From Pohlia nutans (taxonomy: Eukaryota > Streptophyta > Bryopsida > Bryales > Mniaceae): a stretch of DNA of 64,000 bases. The notes beneath the pieces are model-generated. The model made no database searches. It was not told the DNA's origin and was given only the letters and a program-made list of their open reading frames with translations. The translations under genes and the position numbers were made by a program. The stretch is from assembly GCA_022496805.1 (NCBI GenBank), contig CM040087.1, positions 6,460,001 to 6,524,000 of the forward strand, given 5' to 3'. Below, one piece after another: positions 1 to 12,299 of the stretch; the stretch's first letter is position 1, and the number at the start of each line of letters is the position of its first letter.

Positions 1-1745
1 ACCCTTCAAGACTAAATTTAGTTAAATTCTTATACTTCATTGCACATGTGATGGAGCCTTGTCCTATATTCAAAAATTATGGCAGCTGTGATAGGCCCAC
101 GAACTATATATCGTGCACATATAGAGAGTAATAGAGTCGCTTAGAATAGAAGTATAGATGCTAATGTACTTATATAGAGGTCTCGAGTGAGGATGCCCTT
201 ACATTGCCTCCATTTTGACCTTGATTGCGGGGACTTTAGTTACTGCTAAAAAAAATTTAGCATGGTGATTGAAGCCAGAGCCCAGAGCACCTGAAGCTGC
301 CAGGGGTGTGGGCCCGGGAATGTTCAAACCCTAAAACCGGGTATTTATACCTGTACGCCACGGGATGAATAACACGATGGATTCAGATAGTAACACAAGT
401 GTATTTGATTGTTGCACACGGATGTACTAGTACACACATGCATACATACAAAAGTCTGGGAAACTTGAAGAAATCCACCTGAAGGCTGGGGAGATAATAA
501 CTGTGATTCATACAGCCACATGAAATCTGAGTCTGACAGCGCGGGTACATCGACAATGAACGAGGCATTGCTCACGCCTGATGATGAGTTTGTCTCCTGG
601 TCACCCGTACCCTCATCATCATAGCTCTCTGCCGGCAACTCATATTTCCTGATGCATTCATGAGTGCATTTCAATTTACGGCACTCACTTAACTTACTTG
701 TACCCTAGACTTTCCTTTACCAGGCATTGAAACTCAGAAGTTACTCCAGTTCCATACCATACCAAGTAGCGTTCATACCCAGAAAGAGTATTGCCACGTG
801 TCACATGGGCATTGGGTGCAACACGGTAAATAGTCTACGTGGCACAAAGTTTTCTTAAACTTTTCCTACAAACCTGCTGTATGGGTACTAAGGTATCCAG
901 GGATGACCCTTGCAACATGATTGTTTGGGATCAAAGGAATTATCCAGGCTCCAAATAGCTGAGGTGCTTGCTTTGCTGTAGGTGCTCAGGCGGGCAGCGA
1001 AATGAAAACCTTTGTTTTTATAATTGGGATACTGGGCAGGTTGGAATTTCCAAGGGTTAAATTTCACTGCCCGCCAAAAGAGTTTCTCCAGCTTGTCATT
1101 GCTCTTAGTGGACCACTAGGGGCAATATTTTTAATTAAAAAAATAGTTTGGACCGCTTCCCAAGAGTAGGCTCTATTTGGCGGTTATCATAGGTTAGGAG
1201 TTGTTGCCAGTATTAAAATCTTAAACATGGGGTGTTGGGACACTTGGGCCCCGAGCCTGGGCAAAATTTGCCGGTACTGTCCTGCATTTAATTCTCACTT
1301 ACTACAATTAAATTACCCTTCCCACACCTGAGACGTGTTACACTGTTTGAGGTGTAAATATAGTCATTTCTTCAGTAGGTCATTTGGACTCACCTTTAGT
1401 GATCTCAATTTATCTCCTCGAAATCACTCAGAATTCATGGGCGTGGTATAAGGTAATAAGTTGTTTCTTACAATAACTTAAAGTGGGTCTTCCTTTCATA
1501 TATTTATTTTTATTTATTTTTATTAAGGCAGTCCAGTTGCTCTGCAATCCTCAGCAAAGCTTTTAAGGTACTTTTTTTTCTCTTTGGCCCCGTGGCTTTT
1601 GTCGTGGTGGCTTTGTACTTTTACTTCATGCAATTGAATCCATTCAATTTGTGTAAAACAAAAACAAAAATTTAGAAGGTACTTTTGGCAATTCGTCGCA
1701 GGGGAGTTTCCATTTGATAGAGTGATGATTTTATGGTCGAACTCA
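1..1745. other. Intergenic DNA, mostly unassigned
   Basis: No gene is recognised with confidence. One minus-strand open frame is listed separately (345-674). The rest is moderately AT-rich with scattered short homopolymers. I see no inverted-repeat element, satellite or RNA gene here. Confidence 0.5.
345..674 (-). CDS. Possible exon of an unrecognised protein
   Basis: A minus-strand open frame of about 109 codons. The first ~65 residues look protein-like: acidic and Ser-rich, with motifs such as KYELPAESYDDEG and SDSDFMWLYESQLL. After that the composition becomes Cys- and Thr-rich and looks non-coding. A possible splice donor (CAG/GTGGAT on the minus strand) follows the Q of the PQPS stretch, and a possible acceptor (CATCAG) precedes the KYEL stretch, so the real unit may be one internal exon of roughly 165-170 bases. 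No domain was recognised and no partner exon was found. It could equally be a chance open frame. Confidence 0.25.
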   Translation of the reverse strand: MKCTHECIRKYELPAESYDDEGTGDQETNSSSGVSNASFIVDVPALSDSDFMWLYESQLLSPQPSGGFLQVSQTFVCMHVCTSTSVCNNQIHLCYYLNPSCYSSRGVQV

Positions 1746-1749
1746 AACC

Positions 1750-1809
1750 GGCAACACCTTGGGTACCTTGGCAACACCTTGGGTACCTTGGCAACACCTT
1801 GGGTACCTA
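1750..1809 (+). repeat. 20-bp tandem repeat, three units
   Basis: Three near-perfect head-to-tail copies of a 20-base unit beginning GGCAACACCTTGGGTACC. The array is short and its function is unknown. Confidence 0.9.
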
Positions 1810-1829
1810 TCTTCATTATTTCATAGGTT

Positions 1830-1960
1830 AATCTATTATACAATACAGCTCGGTTTGTCTCACTCGACCGTTCCGCGTTGGAATCCATGGAGGAGACAAC
1901 CCAAGCTCAAAAACAAGTGGTTGTTCTTCATCAATGTGCTCAACGGCACAGGTCCCACTA
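1830..1960 (+). repeat. Dispersed repeat, also in two tandem copies at 55184-55395
   Basis: This stretch holds CGGTTTGTCTCACTCGAC, then a GGAGGAGACAACCCAAG segment, then GTGCTCAACGGCACAGGTCC. The same order occurs twice in tandem at 55184-55395, on the same strand. It is a dispersed repeat fragment with no coding signature. Confidence 0.75.
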
Positions 1961-1999
1961 GTCCTTTAACAATAAACAAACTTGATTTGCAAGGATCTT

Positions 2000-4065
2000 G
2001 TTTTTGAGCAAGAACATTGCACAACTCCTTCTAATCGATCAGACATGGATCATTAGTTGCACAAAAAGGTGAGGTATTGATGTGTTGAGTTTCAACAACA
2101 TATTCTTTCATACTTGTTTGCAATGTTTAGATAAAAGTTTTTGGGAGATCATTTGATTATTGTCCCAAGTTTCCCCATTGATTTCTTGTTTATCAATTTT
2201 TTTGTTATGATTGGCCTAAACATATAATCCATATGTACTCAAAGATGCTTTGAGTTTTCCAATGAGGACATTAAATGTTGTTTCAAGGTCAAGATCATTT
2301 TGGACTATTATTCTTTTCATATTGAAAGGACGAAGTGGCAACAATGCCACAATCGCACATACTGATCTTATTATCACATTCTTTGAGCACTAATATTTGT
2401 TGTACTATATATTAGTAGAAAATATCATTAAGGACAATATGAAATTTTGAGTTATTTTTCTTATCAATAACTTATATAACATAAAAATTACATTATATAT
2501 ATTATCCATAACACAAATGATACGACTATTTGGCAAAATCTATAACACAATTTTTTACATGTAGGAGTGATGAAGTTATTTTCATACAATGTGTACAATA
2601 TGGATGAAATGTCATTTATTCAACTAAAATGCATACATTTATTCAAATTGCAACAATATCATCTCAAAATCAATCACTCCACTAACAATATTGTTGGCAC
2701 AATTCAAAAAGGGACTATACTATGGTACCAAAATTGACTTTGCTTATCTCTGAACCCCTAAACTCCCTGGAGACGATTTTTTTATTGTTGTTCATTTTCT
2801 TGGGCTGCTCAGGCTCAACCAATAACTTTTTTTGCAAAATAAAAATGTGATGTCATAAGTAAACAAGTCTCTTTTCCAATTCAATTGGAATTATGTTCAT
2901 CCAATCAAAACTTCATTTAGGAGAATTTCTCAAACTGAAACTTCTCAATGTTGAAAGGCAGCTTCAACACTTTGGGTAGGCTTGCCGAAAAATCCAAGCT
3001 AAAAAGGTTCATTAGGCTCTTTAGAAGTACTTTTGTCAAGCTCACAGGGTTGCACTTGTAAAGTTGCAGTCGTACATCTCATTAGGTCAAACAAATAAAG
3101 TTATTTTTAATAAATGTAAATAAATGAATTGCTTTTTAGGATTCAATCAAAGGCTGAACCATGTTCTTTCCCTTTTGATCTTTGTTTTTTACTAGGGTTT
3201 AGTGTCAAAATAGCAATTTGAACCCTAAAAAAAGAACAACAAAAAATTGGTTCATTTGCTAAACGATTTTAAATAATGTGTAATTTCATTTTTATACTAA
3301 ATATAGCTAATTGGAGATCAATCAAGGTTGTCTGTTAACGTAGGAGTGATGGTTAACGAAACTGAAGGATTGTTGCCAACATAGGCACGATGCAATTATT
3401 TGTTTATCTGGTTGCTTGTTTCTTTGTGAATGACAACTAGCAACATTGAAGGGTTGTTAACAACATGAACATGATATGATTATTATTCCTTTCAAAGTGT
3501 ATATTCTTTATAAAGCAGAAGAGACATGTCTTTTCACAGTTAAAAAAGAAGAGATTTCATAATATCTCCAAGTCCATCATTCACTTCTATTACTCGATCA
3601 GTCAGTTGCGTTGAATATCTTTCATATCGGTTATAGATCCTCCGGGAGATCCTCAACTTCAAAAAGACATGCCAATAATGCAACGTGTTACCTGACTACC
3701 GTAATATTGCATGTAATTCTCTAAATTACACTATTATGTACATTTTTGATGCTCATGCTATGACAGTAAAAATGTAGTTTGGTGTATCAACCAAACTATA
3801 CAAATTTACTTTTACTTTATATTTATTCTTTAACTTTCAATTTAAAAAATATTGAAACAAACATTTATTATTTTTTCAATTGTGATTCGCACGCCGTTCT
3901 TTATATGGTGATGAATATCCGAGTGATTCCTAGGCTCCACAAATTTAAATAGGTGACATTTGTGATTGTCTACACCCCATGTACTCGAAAACTTTTTCTT
4001 TTTCCATCGCCCCTTTTACCTTCTTCTAAGTGGGATCCTTGCATTCTCTCGTTTAATATTGGATG
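2000..4065. other. AT-rich intergenic DNA with a relic of the TTAA family
   Basis: No gene seen. From 2755 to about 2945 the sequence begins CCCCTAAAC and then loosely follows the start of the intronic element at 25699 (a GGGCTGC motif, then a run of similar segments). The preceding bases are TGAA rather than TTAA and no clear right end is found, so this is a decayed or truncated relative. The rest is AT-rich and unassigned. Confidence 0.45.
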
Positions 4066-4069
4066 CTCT

Positions 4070-4215
4070 AAAACCACCACCTCCTCAAATTATGACATGT
4101 AGAGTTTTCTTGGGGCCACCACGAAACTCAGAATCACCAATTTCAATGTTCAAGGAAACCAATGGCATGCCAAGCATTGCGAAGAAGAAGTTGGTGGTTT
4201 TGGATATCATTATGA
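4070..4215 (-). mobile_element. Relic of the 400-bp TA-target MITE
   Basis: Read on the minus strand, this segment matches one end of the 400-bp MITE found at 9663, 19879 and 45589: the GGTGGTTTTGG motif, the stretch around CCAATGGCATGCC, and the run containing TATGACATGTA. It has small indels, and the terminal GGTTGGATAACC sequence is missing. It is an old truncated copy. Confidence 0.7.
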
Positions 4216-6794
4216 GTGAAAATTAGAACCACATGGTGTGATCGTGGGGGAACCTATATATTGATATTGAGTGTCGATGTACTTTCCTCTTTTAAATTTT
4301 GTATCAATTTCAATATTGAAGATAAAATTGTGAAAAATATGCATTCGTTGTTAAACCTTATGTAGAATGAAAGAAAAATATTTTGCCAAACATATCATTG
4401 CTAAAACACACAAATCTATACTAAAATCTAATTGTAGCAAATTTTCTAATATCTTATACGGTCCAAATATACGTGTCATTGTGTACATACGTGATTGTAT
4501 AGCATTAACATATCTCGTTTTGAACACACAAGATTGCAAATTCTTTTAATTGAGTTGCTTACACAAAGATCAAAATTAAGCTAGTACTTAACGTATTTTG
4601 TGACCATGCCTAGATTGAAATCATCATACATGTGAACACAACATATGAATCCTTTGAAATGATCCATACAAACATTGTAGCATCATGTGAATAAAGAGAG
4701 CATGACTTTGGAACATGAAACATCCACTTTCATCAAATCAAGTCTAAAATCTATGAATTAAAATAAATTAAAACATTTAAATTATTGACGATGGAGTTCT
4801 TGGTGCAATCACAAACTTTCGTCTTTATATTGCTTAATGCATATACAATTGTGAATTAATTGACATATTATTAGTATTGAAATAGTAGTCCAATAGTGTT
4901 GAAACAATATTGTTCCAACGCAAAATACAATGCCACTATTTTAGAACATTGTTTTGTAGGATTCAACAATGTAAGAAACTAGAAAACACACACAGTGAAA
5001 TAGTGTTGTTAGGTATTGTACTCAAACAATTGTTTTATACACTATTCTTGTATTATAATTTGGACCACTCTCATTATTATATAGTCCAAATTTAATACAT
5101 GGGTGGAGGGAAGTTTGTGACTATTTTTAGCATATTGGATCATCTCAAAGTTATAACATCGTGTAGAAATATGGAAAATCATAGATGCCCACTAACCAAA
5201 AGTAAAATATGTATTAGAACGGAGGTGTGATTCACTCACTTCGGATAATGTTTGACAACTATGACACTTCTAGGTGCAAGCTATGATCTTTTTTGAAACA
5301 AAGCTAATTTTGGAATTGGTAGGATGTATTGTTTAGATGGATACCATAGCCTAATAGCACCTTTAGTAATTTTCTAAAAAAACAAATATTTTTATAAATC
5401 TAATTTTCTTCTACAATTAAAAAAAGACTTTCTATAGTTTTGGTGTTTACTTCTATATTTTTTCCCTCCAAAGTTGCTACTAGGCTATAATATGCACGGT
5501 TCATGCACAAAATTGTATAAAATTATCCGCTAAGAACTAAAATATGGAACTAGATCAGATCTTAACGATATTTTCTTCTCTATCTATCAAAATTAAGTCC
5601 TTGCACAAATCCCCATTTCTAATGTGCAAAACTTATTATTCTCTCAGTTTATTGTATATACAATATATTTCACAAGATTCAAACAAAACACATTCACCAT
5701 TGGAGAGTCACAAAACATGTGAAATACATCCAAAACTTTATAACTACTGCTTTTTGGGTTGGAATTAGTTACATTAACGGCTTAGATGGCACCTCCTAAT
5801 TCCTTCAACAATTGCTTGGTCATCAAAGCGGATATAGATAATATTCAAAAAGATACAAATGATACTAGTTTTGTATATTGTTGGCTAATTTTGGCATATT
5901 TATTGGCTAAATTTGCATGTTTCATTATTAATTTAAGACTATTTGAGAAACGAGCATTGTTTGACAAGATAGAGCTATCAAGTGTTACATATATGAATTT
6001 AGACACAGTGGTGCAAGTAGGGTGGCTTACCATAATATGTTTAGGTGGCATTTGGATAGTTTAAGAACTTCATTGGACAATCTACACCGGAAAATTTCTA
6101 CTAAACATTTTGCTTGTTTTACAAGTAGAGGTCGGTTAGTCCACACATGTCAAGTGTTCAAGTCTGTAAATTTCAACATGTATCGATTTTCCCTCTAACT
6201 TAAAGTTTGTACAAGTCTATTTATTTCTGAATCAAATCCAAAATTCTACCTAATAGAATCGTTGAACCCCTAAATGATCATTGTATCTTTTAGAGAGAAT
6301 TGGGGAGAGAATTGAAAATTTGAGTAGCCATGTGTACATATTGTCGAGTTTTAGTGAACTACTTTGAAACTTTATTTGAACATGGGGGAAGAGACATTCT
6401 TTGTGGTAATATGATTGTTCTTTTTTCAACTAATGCTTGGGAGTAAAATTTATGTCACATTTAGCATGATTTTATTGACATTGAATAGACATTGGATAGC
6501 TACAAAAAAACTAAGAATTCTAACTAAATAATATAACTATTAAAAAAGGTGGTTTGTTTGTTTTCTTTTGTAGGTGAAAGCATAGTAAACTGAACCAATT
6601 GTGATCCTTGTGAAGAAGCAACAATGCAACGTCTCAAAATCTATTAATTAATTAATTTTATCTATGTAAAAGATTCATTGTTTAACAAAGTCTAACCAAA
6701 AATATTGAAAAAACCATGTTCACTAAGTATTTATTTTTTCAATATTTATTTTCTTTGGAACCCTCCAATGAACAAATTGCTCCCGAAATATGTT
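4216..6794. other. AT-rich intergenic DNA
   Basis: No gene, RNA or complete mobile element recognised. A sequence like one TTAA-family end (TTGAACCCCTAAATG) sits at about 6262, but I could not pair it with a second end. Confidence 0.5.
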
Positions 6795-6798
6795 TTAA

Positions 6799-7735
6799 CC
6801 CCTAAATTTCCTTGTGTTTTTAGGAGCTTGAAACCTCAAAACTGCGATTTTCTACCTCTATGTACTCCCGGGGATGTGAACCAAGTTTTTTACTTCTTTT
6901 AGAATTCCAACCGTAAGATCTTGTACCTAAGCCTATTCATAGCTACTGTTTCGAAAATTGACCGTTGGATGTTTATCATTTGCAAGATCATAACATCCAA
7001 AGTTTGTGCAAAAGTTTTTCGGGGCATTGCTTGGGAGGCATTGTCTCCATAGTGCAAAGGGGGACTTGAAGATTGTTACTCCAAACATTTTGCTCATTTT
7101 TTTTTCCGTGTAGATAACTAAGTTGGGTACGCTCATGCAAAATTTTAGAGACTCATTACGCGTTTCAAACCTTCATCCAAATTAATTTCCGGAAGTAGGT
7201 ATAAAAATGGCAATTTGGTGAAATATGCATCACATTAATTGTATTTTATTTTTGGAAAAAATGAACGGTGATTAGGTACCTCTATGATTTTATAAATTTT
7301 AGGCGAAATTATTTTTAAAAAATTTCAAAATCTCAAATTTTGACAAATTTCGAAAGAAATGGATGTGAAATTACAAAAAACCTTGGAGGTTGTTGTTCTT
7401 TATTTTGGAGGCTGCCCTTGTCAAGCCAAGAAAATAATCAACATGGGTCACTTCAAATTCTGAGCCTAAATGTGGTGAAGAGCATGTCTCCAAAAAATAA
7501 ATTTGAAAAATGATTATAATAAAAAGTTTTTTTCTGCCCCAGTTGGGCTTGAAACCAAAAAATTCAATAAAAAAATTATAAAATCCGAATTTGACTTTGT
7601 AATTTTTACCCCACACACCTTGTATGTATGACCACGCCCACGCCAAATTATAGTCTAAAATTATTAATTTAGACCTTCCATCTAAGCTGCCCGAAACAGC
7701 AAAAAGCCATTTTGGCTTTTAAGGGCCTTTAGGGG
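6799..7735. mobile_element. Possible TTAA-family element, about 940 bp
   Basis: TTAA occurs immediately outside both ends (6795-6798 and 7736-7739). The left end reads CCCCTAAATTTCC and the right end, reverse-complemented, reads CCCCTAAAGGCCC, so only the first eight bases match. The size is larger than the 530-580 bp typical of the family here. It may be a diverged element, an element with a nested insertion, or two unrelated ends. It has no convincing coding content. Confidence 0.5.
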
Positions 7736-7739
7736 TTAA

Positions 7740-9660
7740 CCATCTACTTTCAAGCTTTACTTTTAGTAATCTTTTTGTAAGTGTATTTTTTGGTTATAGT
7801 TTATGGCCTTTGACTAAGAAAATTGTAATTCCAGCATTAAAGATGACTTTAATGGTTTGATTTACCATGCTTTCACCCTTGTATGTAATGTTGAATTGTC
7901 CCAAAACGTGTGCTCGCTAGATGCGGTTTTAGCACCATCGTAAACCTCTCGATAAGAACAAGGGCATAGAAGTTGTTGTGTCACTTGTGGACTCACGGTG
8001 TGGAAATTATGGATTTTGGAGTGATTTTTGTCACCGTGAATTGAATTAAATTATGAAGAATGCAGTTTAGAAGTTTTTGACATCTTTTTGGCATTGACAA
8101 GAAAATCTCAACAAGTAGGAGTGTACTACAATTGTTTCATATCTTTTGGACCTACAATGTGAAAGTTATGGATTTTAAATGAATTTTGTAACCATATATT
8201 GATCTAATCATGGATACAATATTTTAAAAATAAAAAAATGAAAAATCACAATTAAATTATAGGGAACACTAGGGTAGTGGCACATGCTTATGCTAGTTTT
8301 ATATATTTTCTAAACTATATGTTAACATATGCATTAAAATATTTTGTTCATTCTATTTGAACAAGTGATGTAAAAGTTGTGAAGAACCTTTCTTTGCATT
8401 CATTTAGTTTTTTTTCTAAAAGAGTCATTTTTGGATTCAATTTTTTCACAATTTCTCCAAAATGAAAGGTTCATAGAATTTAGATTCCGTACTACAACAT
8501 TCTAACCATTAGGATTAACATATTCCAATTCCATGATAGATTTATGAATGATTTAGTTTTCCCTTTCATCATGTTTCTACTTTTGTTTAACAATTTTTTA
8601 AGGATGAAAATTAATTAAATTTGTTTTTGATTTTTTTCCTAAATTCTCAACTAAATTCTCCAAAACAAATCCAAGTTAAGAGGATTCAAAGTATGTGGCA
8701 AGGTGTAAAAAAGTAATATTTTTTCACTTCAAATTCTCTTATCTTGCAATCTATGCAGTCAAAGTTCTTCAAAATTTTAGTATACAATTAACATACTATA
8801 TTTGTACAATATCATGTGGTTAGACATGAAAAAAAATTAATGTTATTTTTGCTCGATGCATTTAAAATGATAGTTTTGGTGAGTTTTGGAGCAAAAACAC
8901 CTCGGATCGTTAGGAACCAATATTAAAAAGTTTTATGATTTAGGGCCCAATTTAGAATTTTCAAAACACTTCGTTGGCAAGAGTTGAAGTTAGCCAAGTC
9001 AAAATGCTAAAAATAGCTGGAGTAGGAACCTAGGAACAAAAAACCAACAACATTAAAGCAAGAATACAAGAAATCAATGTTGCAGTTTTAGTAGTGACAA
9101 GTAGAAGACTACTATTGCTTATGTTCAAACCTCAAAGCAATGTTTTTACCCTTTTAATTCCTAATGAAGGTTGCATGCCAAAATGGGTTGCAAGTGTTCT
9201 TCTAAATGGTATTTCACCACGAAGACTGTGGTATTGATAAAAATTGCAAACATTAAAAATGGAGCTTGGAATGGGGTCTAAGTACACAATATATTTATTT
9301 GATAATATGTGACGCGGAAAAAAAGATATGGCTACTCAAAGGGCGTTTTCTACGTATTTTGAGTCATGCACTAGGAAAATACATAATTGTTTTATGATCA
9401 CACAACGGATGGAAATGCTCTTGAAAATCACCATATGCATAATTCATGAATATGCACCTCCTCAAAAAATCTCCCCTCCAAATTCACACTTTTACACCTT
9501 TTAGCATCACATGCATGTTGATCCCACCGGTGTATAAAAAACCCCATAATGATTATCCTTTAGGGGTAATTCATGTCATGATATCCCCATATCCGCCTAA
9601 TATTCCTTTTCCACCATCTATCTGCCTAGTACATGTTCGATGCCTACTTGATACTTTCCA
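7740..9660. other. AT-rich intergenic DNA
   Basis: No gene, RNA or structured element recognised. The sequence is strongly AT-rich with many short A and T runs. Confidence 0.5.
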
Positions 9661-9662
9661 TA

Positions 9663-10062
9663 AGGTTGGATAACCTATTACTACCAACTTAAGCAATTTG
9701 GTCTTTTTTTGGCAGTGAAAAATTCTCCAAAAAAATATGACTGCATTCGAAATAGGTTTTGATGAGGATTGCAAAAATTTGCAACATCTAATTCGCATTT
9801 TTCAATTTTATACAAAATTCCAAAGTGGAAAGTGAACCTTTTACCCATACATCACATACCAATTTCCTAAGTTCACACTTTGTTGTTCCAAGATCCGCTT
9901 ATGAGCTAACCCAAAACCACTAGCTATTTCTTCGCAATTCTTGACATGCCATTGGTCTACTGGAATAGTGAAATTGGTGGTTTTGGGTCTCAATTGTGGT
10001 GGCTCCAAGAAAGTTGTACATGTCATAATTGGCGGAGGTGGTGGTAATAGGTTATCCAACCC
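9663..10062. mobile_element. 400-bp MITE with TA target duplication (copy 1)
   Basis: TA flanks both ends (9661-9662 and 10063-10064). The left end is AGGTTGGATAACCTATTAC and the right end reverse-complements to GGGTTGGATAACCTATTACC, giving terminal inverted repeats of about 23 bp. The same element recurs at 19879-20277 and 45589-45987 with high identity. TA duplication plus terminal inverted repeats places it with the Tc1/mariner (Stowaway-type) group by architecture; no transposase is encoded. The minus strand keeps an open frame of about 60-80 codons that is also open in the other two copies (see findings). Confidence 0.9.
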
Positions 10063-10268
10063 TATATCCCAATCGATGTTCATGTATTTAATGTCGTTCG
10101 GAAAATCTCACGGGCCAGAATCTTGCCCTTGGAATCTCGATGAATGATTTCCTCTCCTCTGAACATTTAGCTTAAATATTTCTTGCAATTATTTTCATTT
10201 TTTCATCAGTTTTGCATTCTCCAATTTCACATTTACATCAATTTTTTGTCGAGTTCACTTCGTATTAA

Positions 10269-11149
10269 TCCTTAAAGGATTCGGCCGGGTGTTGAACTTA
10301 GCTCTTGTTTTCTTGATTAATTCTTGTAACAAGCTCAATTCCTCATTGGTGTGGGGTATTCCTCATTGGTGGGAATTAAATTAAAGAAGAGTTATGTAGC
10401 TTTTGTATGAAAAATAATCAACAAAATCACACAATTTTGGAGAAAATGCCATCGTTGAGAAGATTGATGAAGCTTGTTCGGGGTATTTACATATGTTGAA
10501 ATCGGATTGTCAAAGAGTGCTGTAAAATTTTTGAAATTTTTGCGATGCATAGAGAGCATCATTTTGAACACGAGAGAAAAAAATCAGATAATTTGGAGTT
10601 ATGAGGAGAAAAGTATGAGGGTTTGAAACGACGTCCAAATAGCCTTCTTGTATTTCAAAAAAATCATCAAAAATTGCACTCTTCATAAAGTTTCAATCAG
10701 GAAGTACTCACAAATTCAACTCTCATGAAGAGTTGGAGTCTCATTGTTGCTCACTATACAATTCATGGCCCAACAACTCAAATTTCTTCAATTTTAAATT
10801 TCGGAAGCTGCGTGAGGACCTTCATCAGGAAATATAAGAAGGATCATCTTGATGTGAAAATGACATCAAAATGACATATGCCATAGTGATATAGAGATTA
10901 GTGCCATTTTGATGTCAATTTGATGTAAGCTTCACATCCATGTGGTATAGGTCATTGTAATGTAAGATTAACATTTATCATTTTGATATCAAGTTTACAT
11001 CATTTTAACTTGTGTCACATTAAGTTTGTATCGAAATGACATCAAAATGACAATAATCCCTACATCACCTTTGACACATGTCATTTTGATGTCATTTTGA
11101 CATCAAGATGACGCTTCCTAAGTTTAATGATGTTATAGTCCTTTAGGAG
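10269..11149. mobile_element. TTAA-family element with a nested MITE
   Basis: TTAA flanks both ends (10265-10268 and 11150-11153). The ends are degenerate forms of the family terminus: TCCTTAAAGGATT on the left, and CTCCTAAAGGAC when the right end is reverse-complemented. The left 400 bases closely follow the element at 48938-49513 (for example the TTAGCTCTTGTTTTCTTGA segment near its start). The excess length over that copy is largely explained by the nested element at 10845-11111. Confidence 0.75.
10845..11111. mobile_element. Nested small MITE built of ATGACATCAAAATG motifs
   Basis: The left end (CATCTTGATGTGAAAATGAC...) and the right end are inverted copies about 30 bp long with about one mismatch. 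The interior repeats the same motifs (ATTTTGATGTCA, AAATGACATCAAAATGAC) in both orientations, so most of the element can fold on itself. It lies inside the TTAA element at 10269-11149 and is missing from that element's relative at 48938. The exact target duplication is unclear. Confidence 0.65.
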
Positions 11150-11521
11150 TTAATTCTTAAATGTAAAGAGGGTCTGGACGGGGCAGCCAGGAAGGCATCT
11201 TAATTTTTGGAGGAAGATTTTTTATTTTATTTTTCCTTCAAAAATGGCTCTGCAGTGCACTGCTGACTAGCACTGTAGCACTGCGGCAGTGCTGAACTTC
11301 ATCTGCCCCAACCTCAAAACATATTCAAATTGATAACTTAGATTGCTTACCAACGATCCCACAATCTTTGAAATGAAGCGAAAAATTGGAATCTAAATCG
11401 CTTTTTCAGTAGCTTTCCAACGCACCAATCCTCGCTTGATTTGGTTGAGAAAATCAACTTTTTTCTTCATTATTCTCTTTTAAATAAGCCCATGGAGCTT
11501 ACCTTGACGTTTAAGGGTTAA

Positions 11522-12077
11522 CCCCTAAAGGTTCTCATCCTTTTGAGATTTGGCAGTTTTTCAAAGATGCATTATAAAATGCAACTAAGAGGAATATTTT
11601 CAAGTTGATGGATGAATAAAAGTTGTACATTATGTATTTTAGATTCTATCCATACTGTTAAATTTGTAATTGTTATCACCAATATTTGTGTATTCAATTT
11701 CAAACTTAAAATTTAACACTCTTTGCAATATGATTACGAATAAGATATTGACAATTTGATAATGAATTTTTTTGGGATGGGTTGAAATGTAATATTCTAA
11801 GTGTAGTGATTTTTGGAGATTTTTTAGTTGCTTAATTTTAGTAGTTGACTTTTCAAGAGCACTTTTAGACTAAAATCTGTCAAAATTTGGGTGGAACACT
11901 ACAACATGAAATGAGGCATAAAAATTTCACAAATTGTCCCCTTTCTAATTGGATCACACATGCACGGAGCTAACTCCCCATAAAAATCCACACTACAAAA
12001 GTGCATGATGGATGAGAAAATGAACTTCAAATCCGTACATCATGCCAAATATGCATGCATGGTTGGGCGGTTAAGGG
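11522..12077. mobile_element. TTAA-family MITE, subfamily A, upstream of ILP1
   Basis: TTAA flanks the element (11518-11521 and 12078-12081). The left terminus is CCCCTAAAGG and the right is degenerate (GGTTAAGGG). The interior is homologous, in reverse orientation, to 44899-45469, and both match the long inverted repeats around the transposase gene at 29900-31681 (shared landmarks include AAGTGTAGTGATTTTTGGAG and GTTGTACATTATG). Its right end lies about 220 bp upstream of the ILP1 start codon, so it may contribute to that promoter. Confidence 0.8.
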
Positions 12078-12203
12078 TTAATCGTTGGTTCTTGCATTTG
12101 GGTACTATAATTTCTACAGACATCATCCGCATGTGCCGTCATATTTCATCCACCTTCAGATGAATTACATCCACACCAAGGGGATGAATAAGTTCTCAAG
12201 CCC

Positions 12204-12239
12204 TAATTCTGACTCTACTCGATCCTAGAGTCAGAATTA
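12204..12239. repeat. Perfect 14-bp inverted repeat in the ILP1 upstream region
   Basis: Arms TAATTCTGACTCTA and TAGAGTCAGAATTA are perfect complements around an 8-base spacer, 60 bp before the ILP1 start codon. It could be a hairpin in the 5' leader, a paired factor-binding site, or a target-site scar. No known element was matched. Confidence 0.8.
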
Positions 12240-12299
12240 ATTCATGGCTTGTGTGATTGAAACCCTAAGTGATTGCTTCGTGCAGAGCCCGATTGCACC

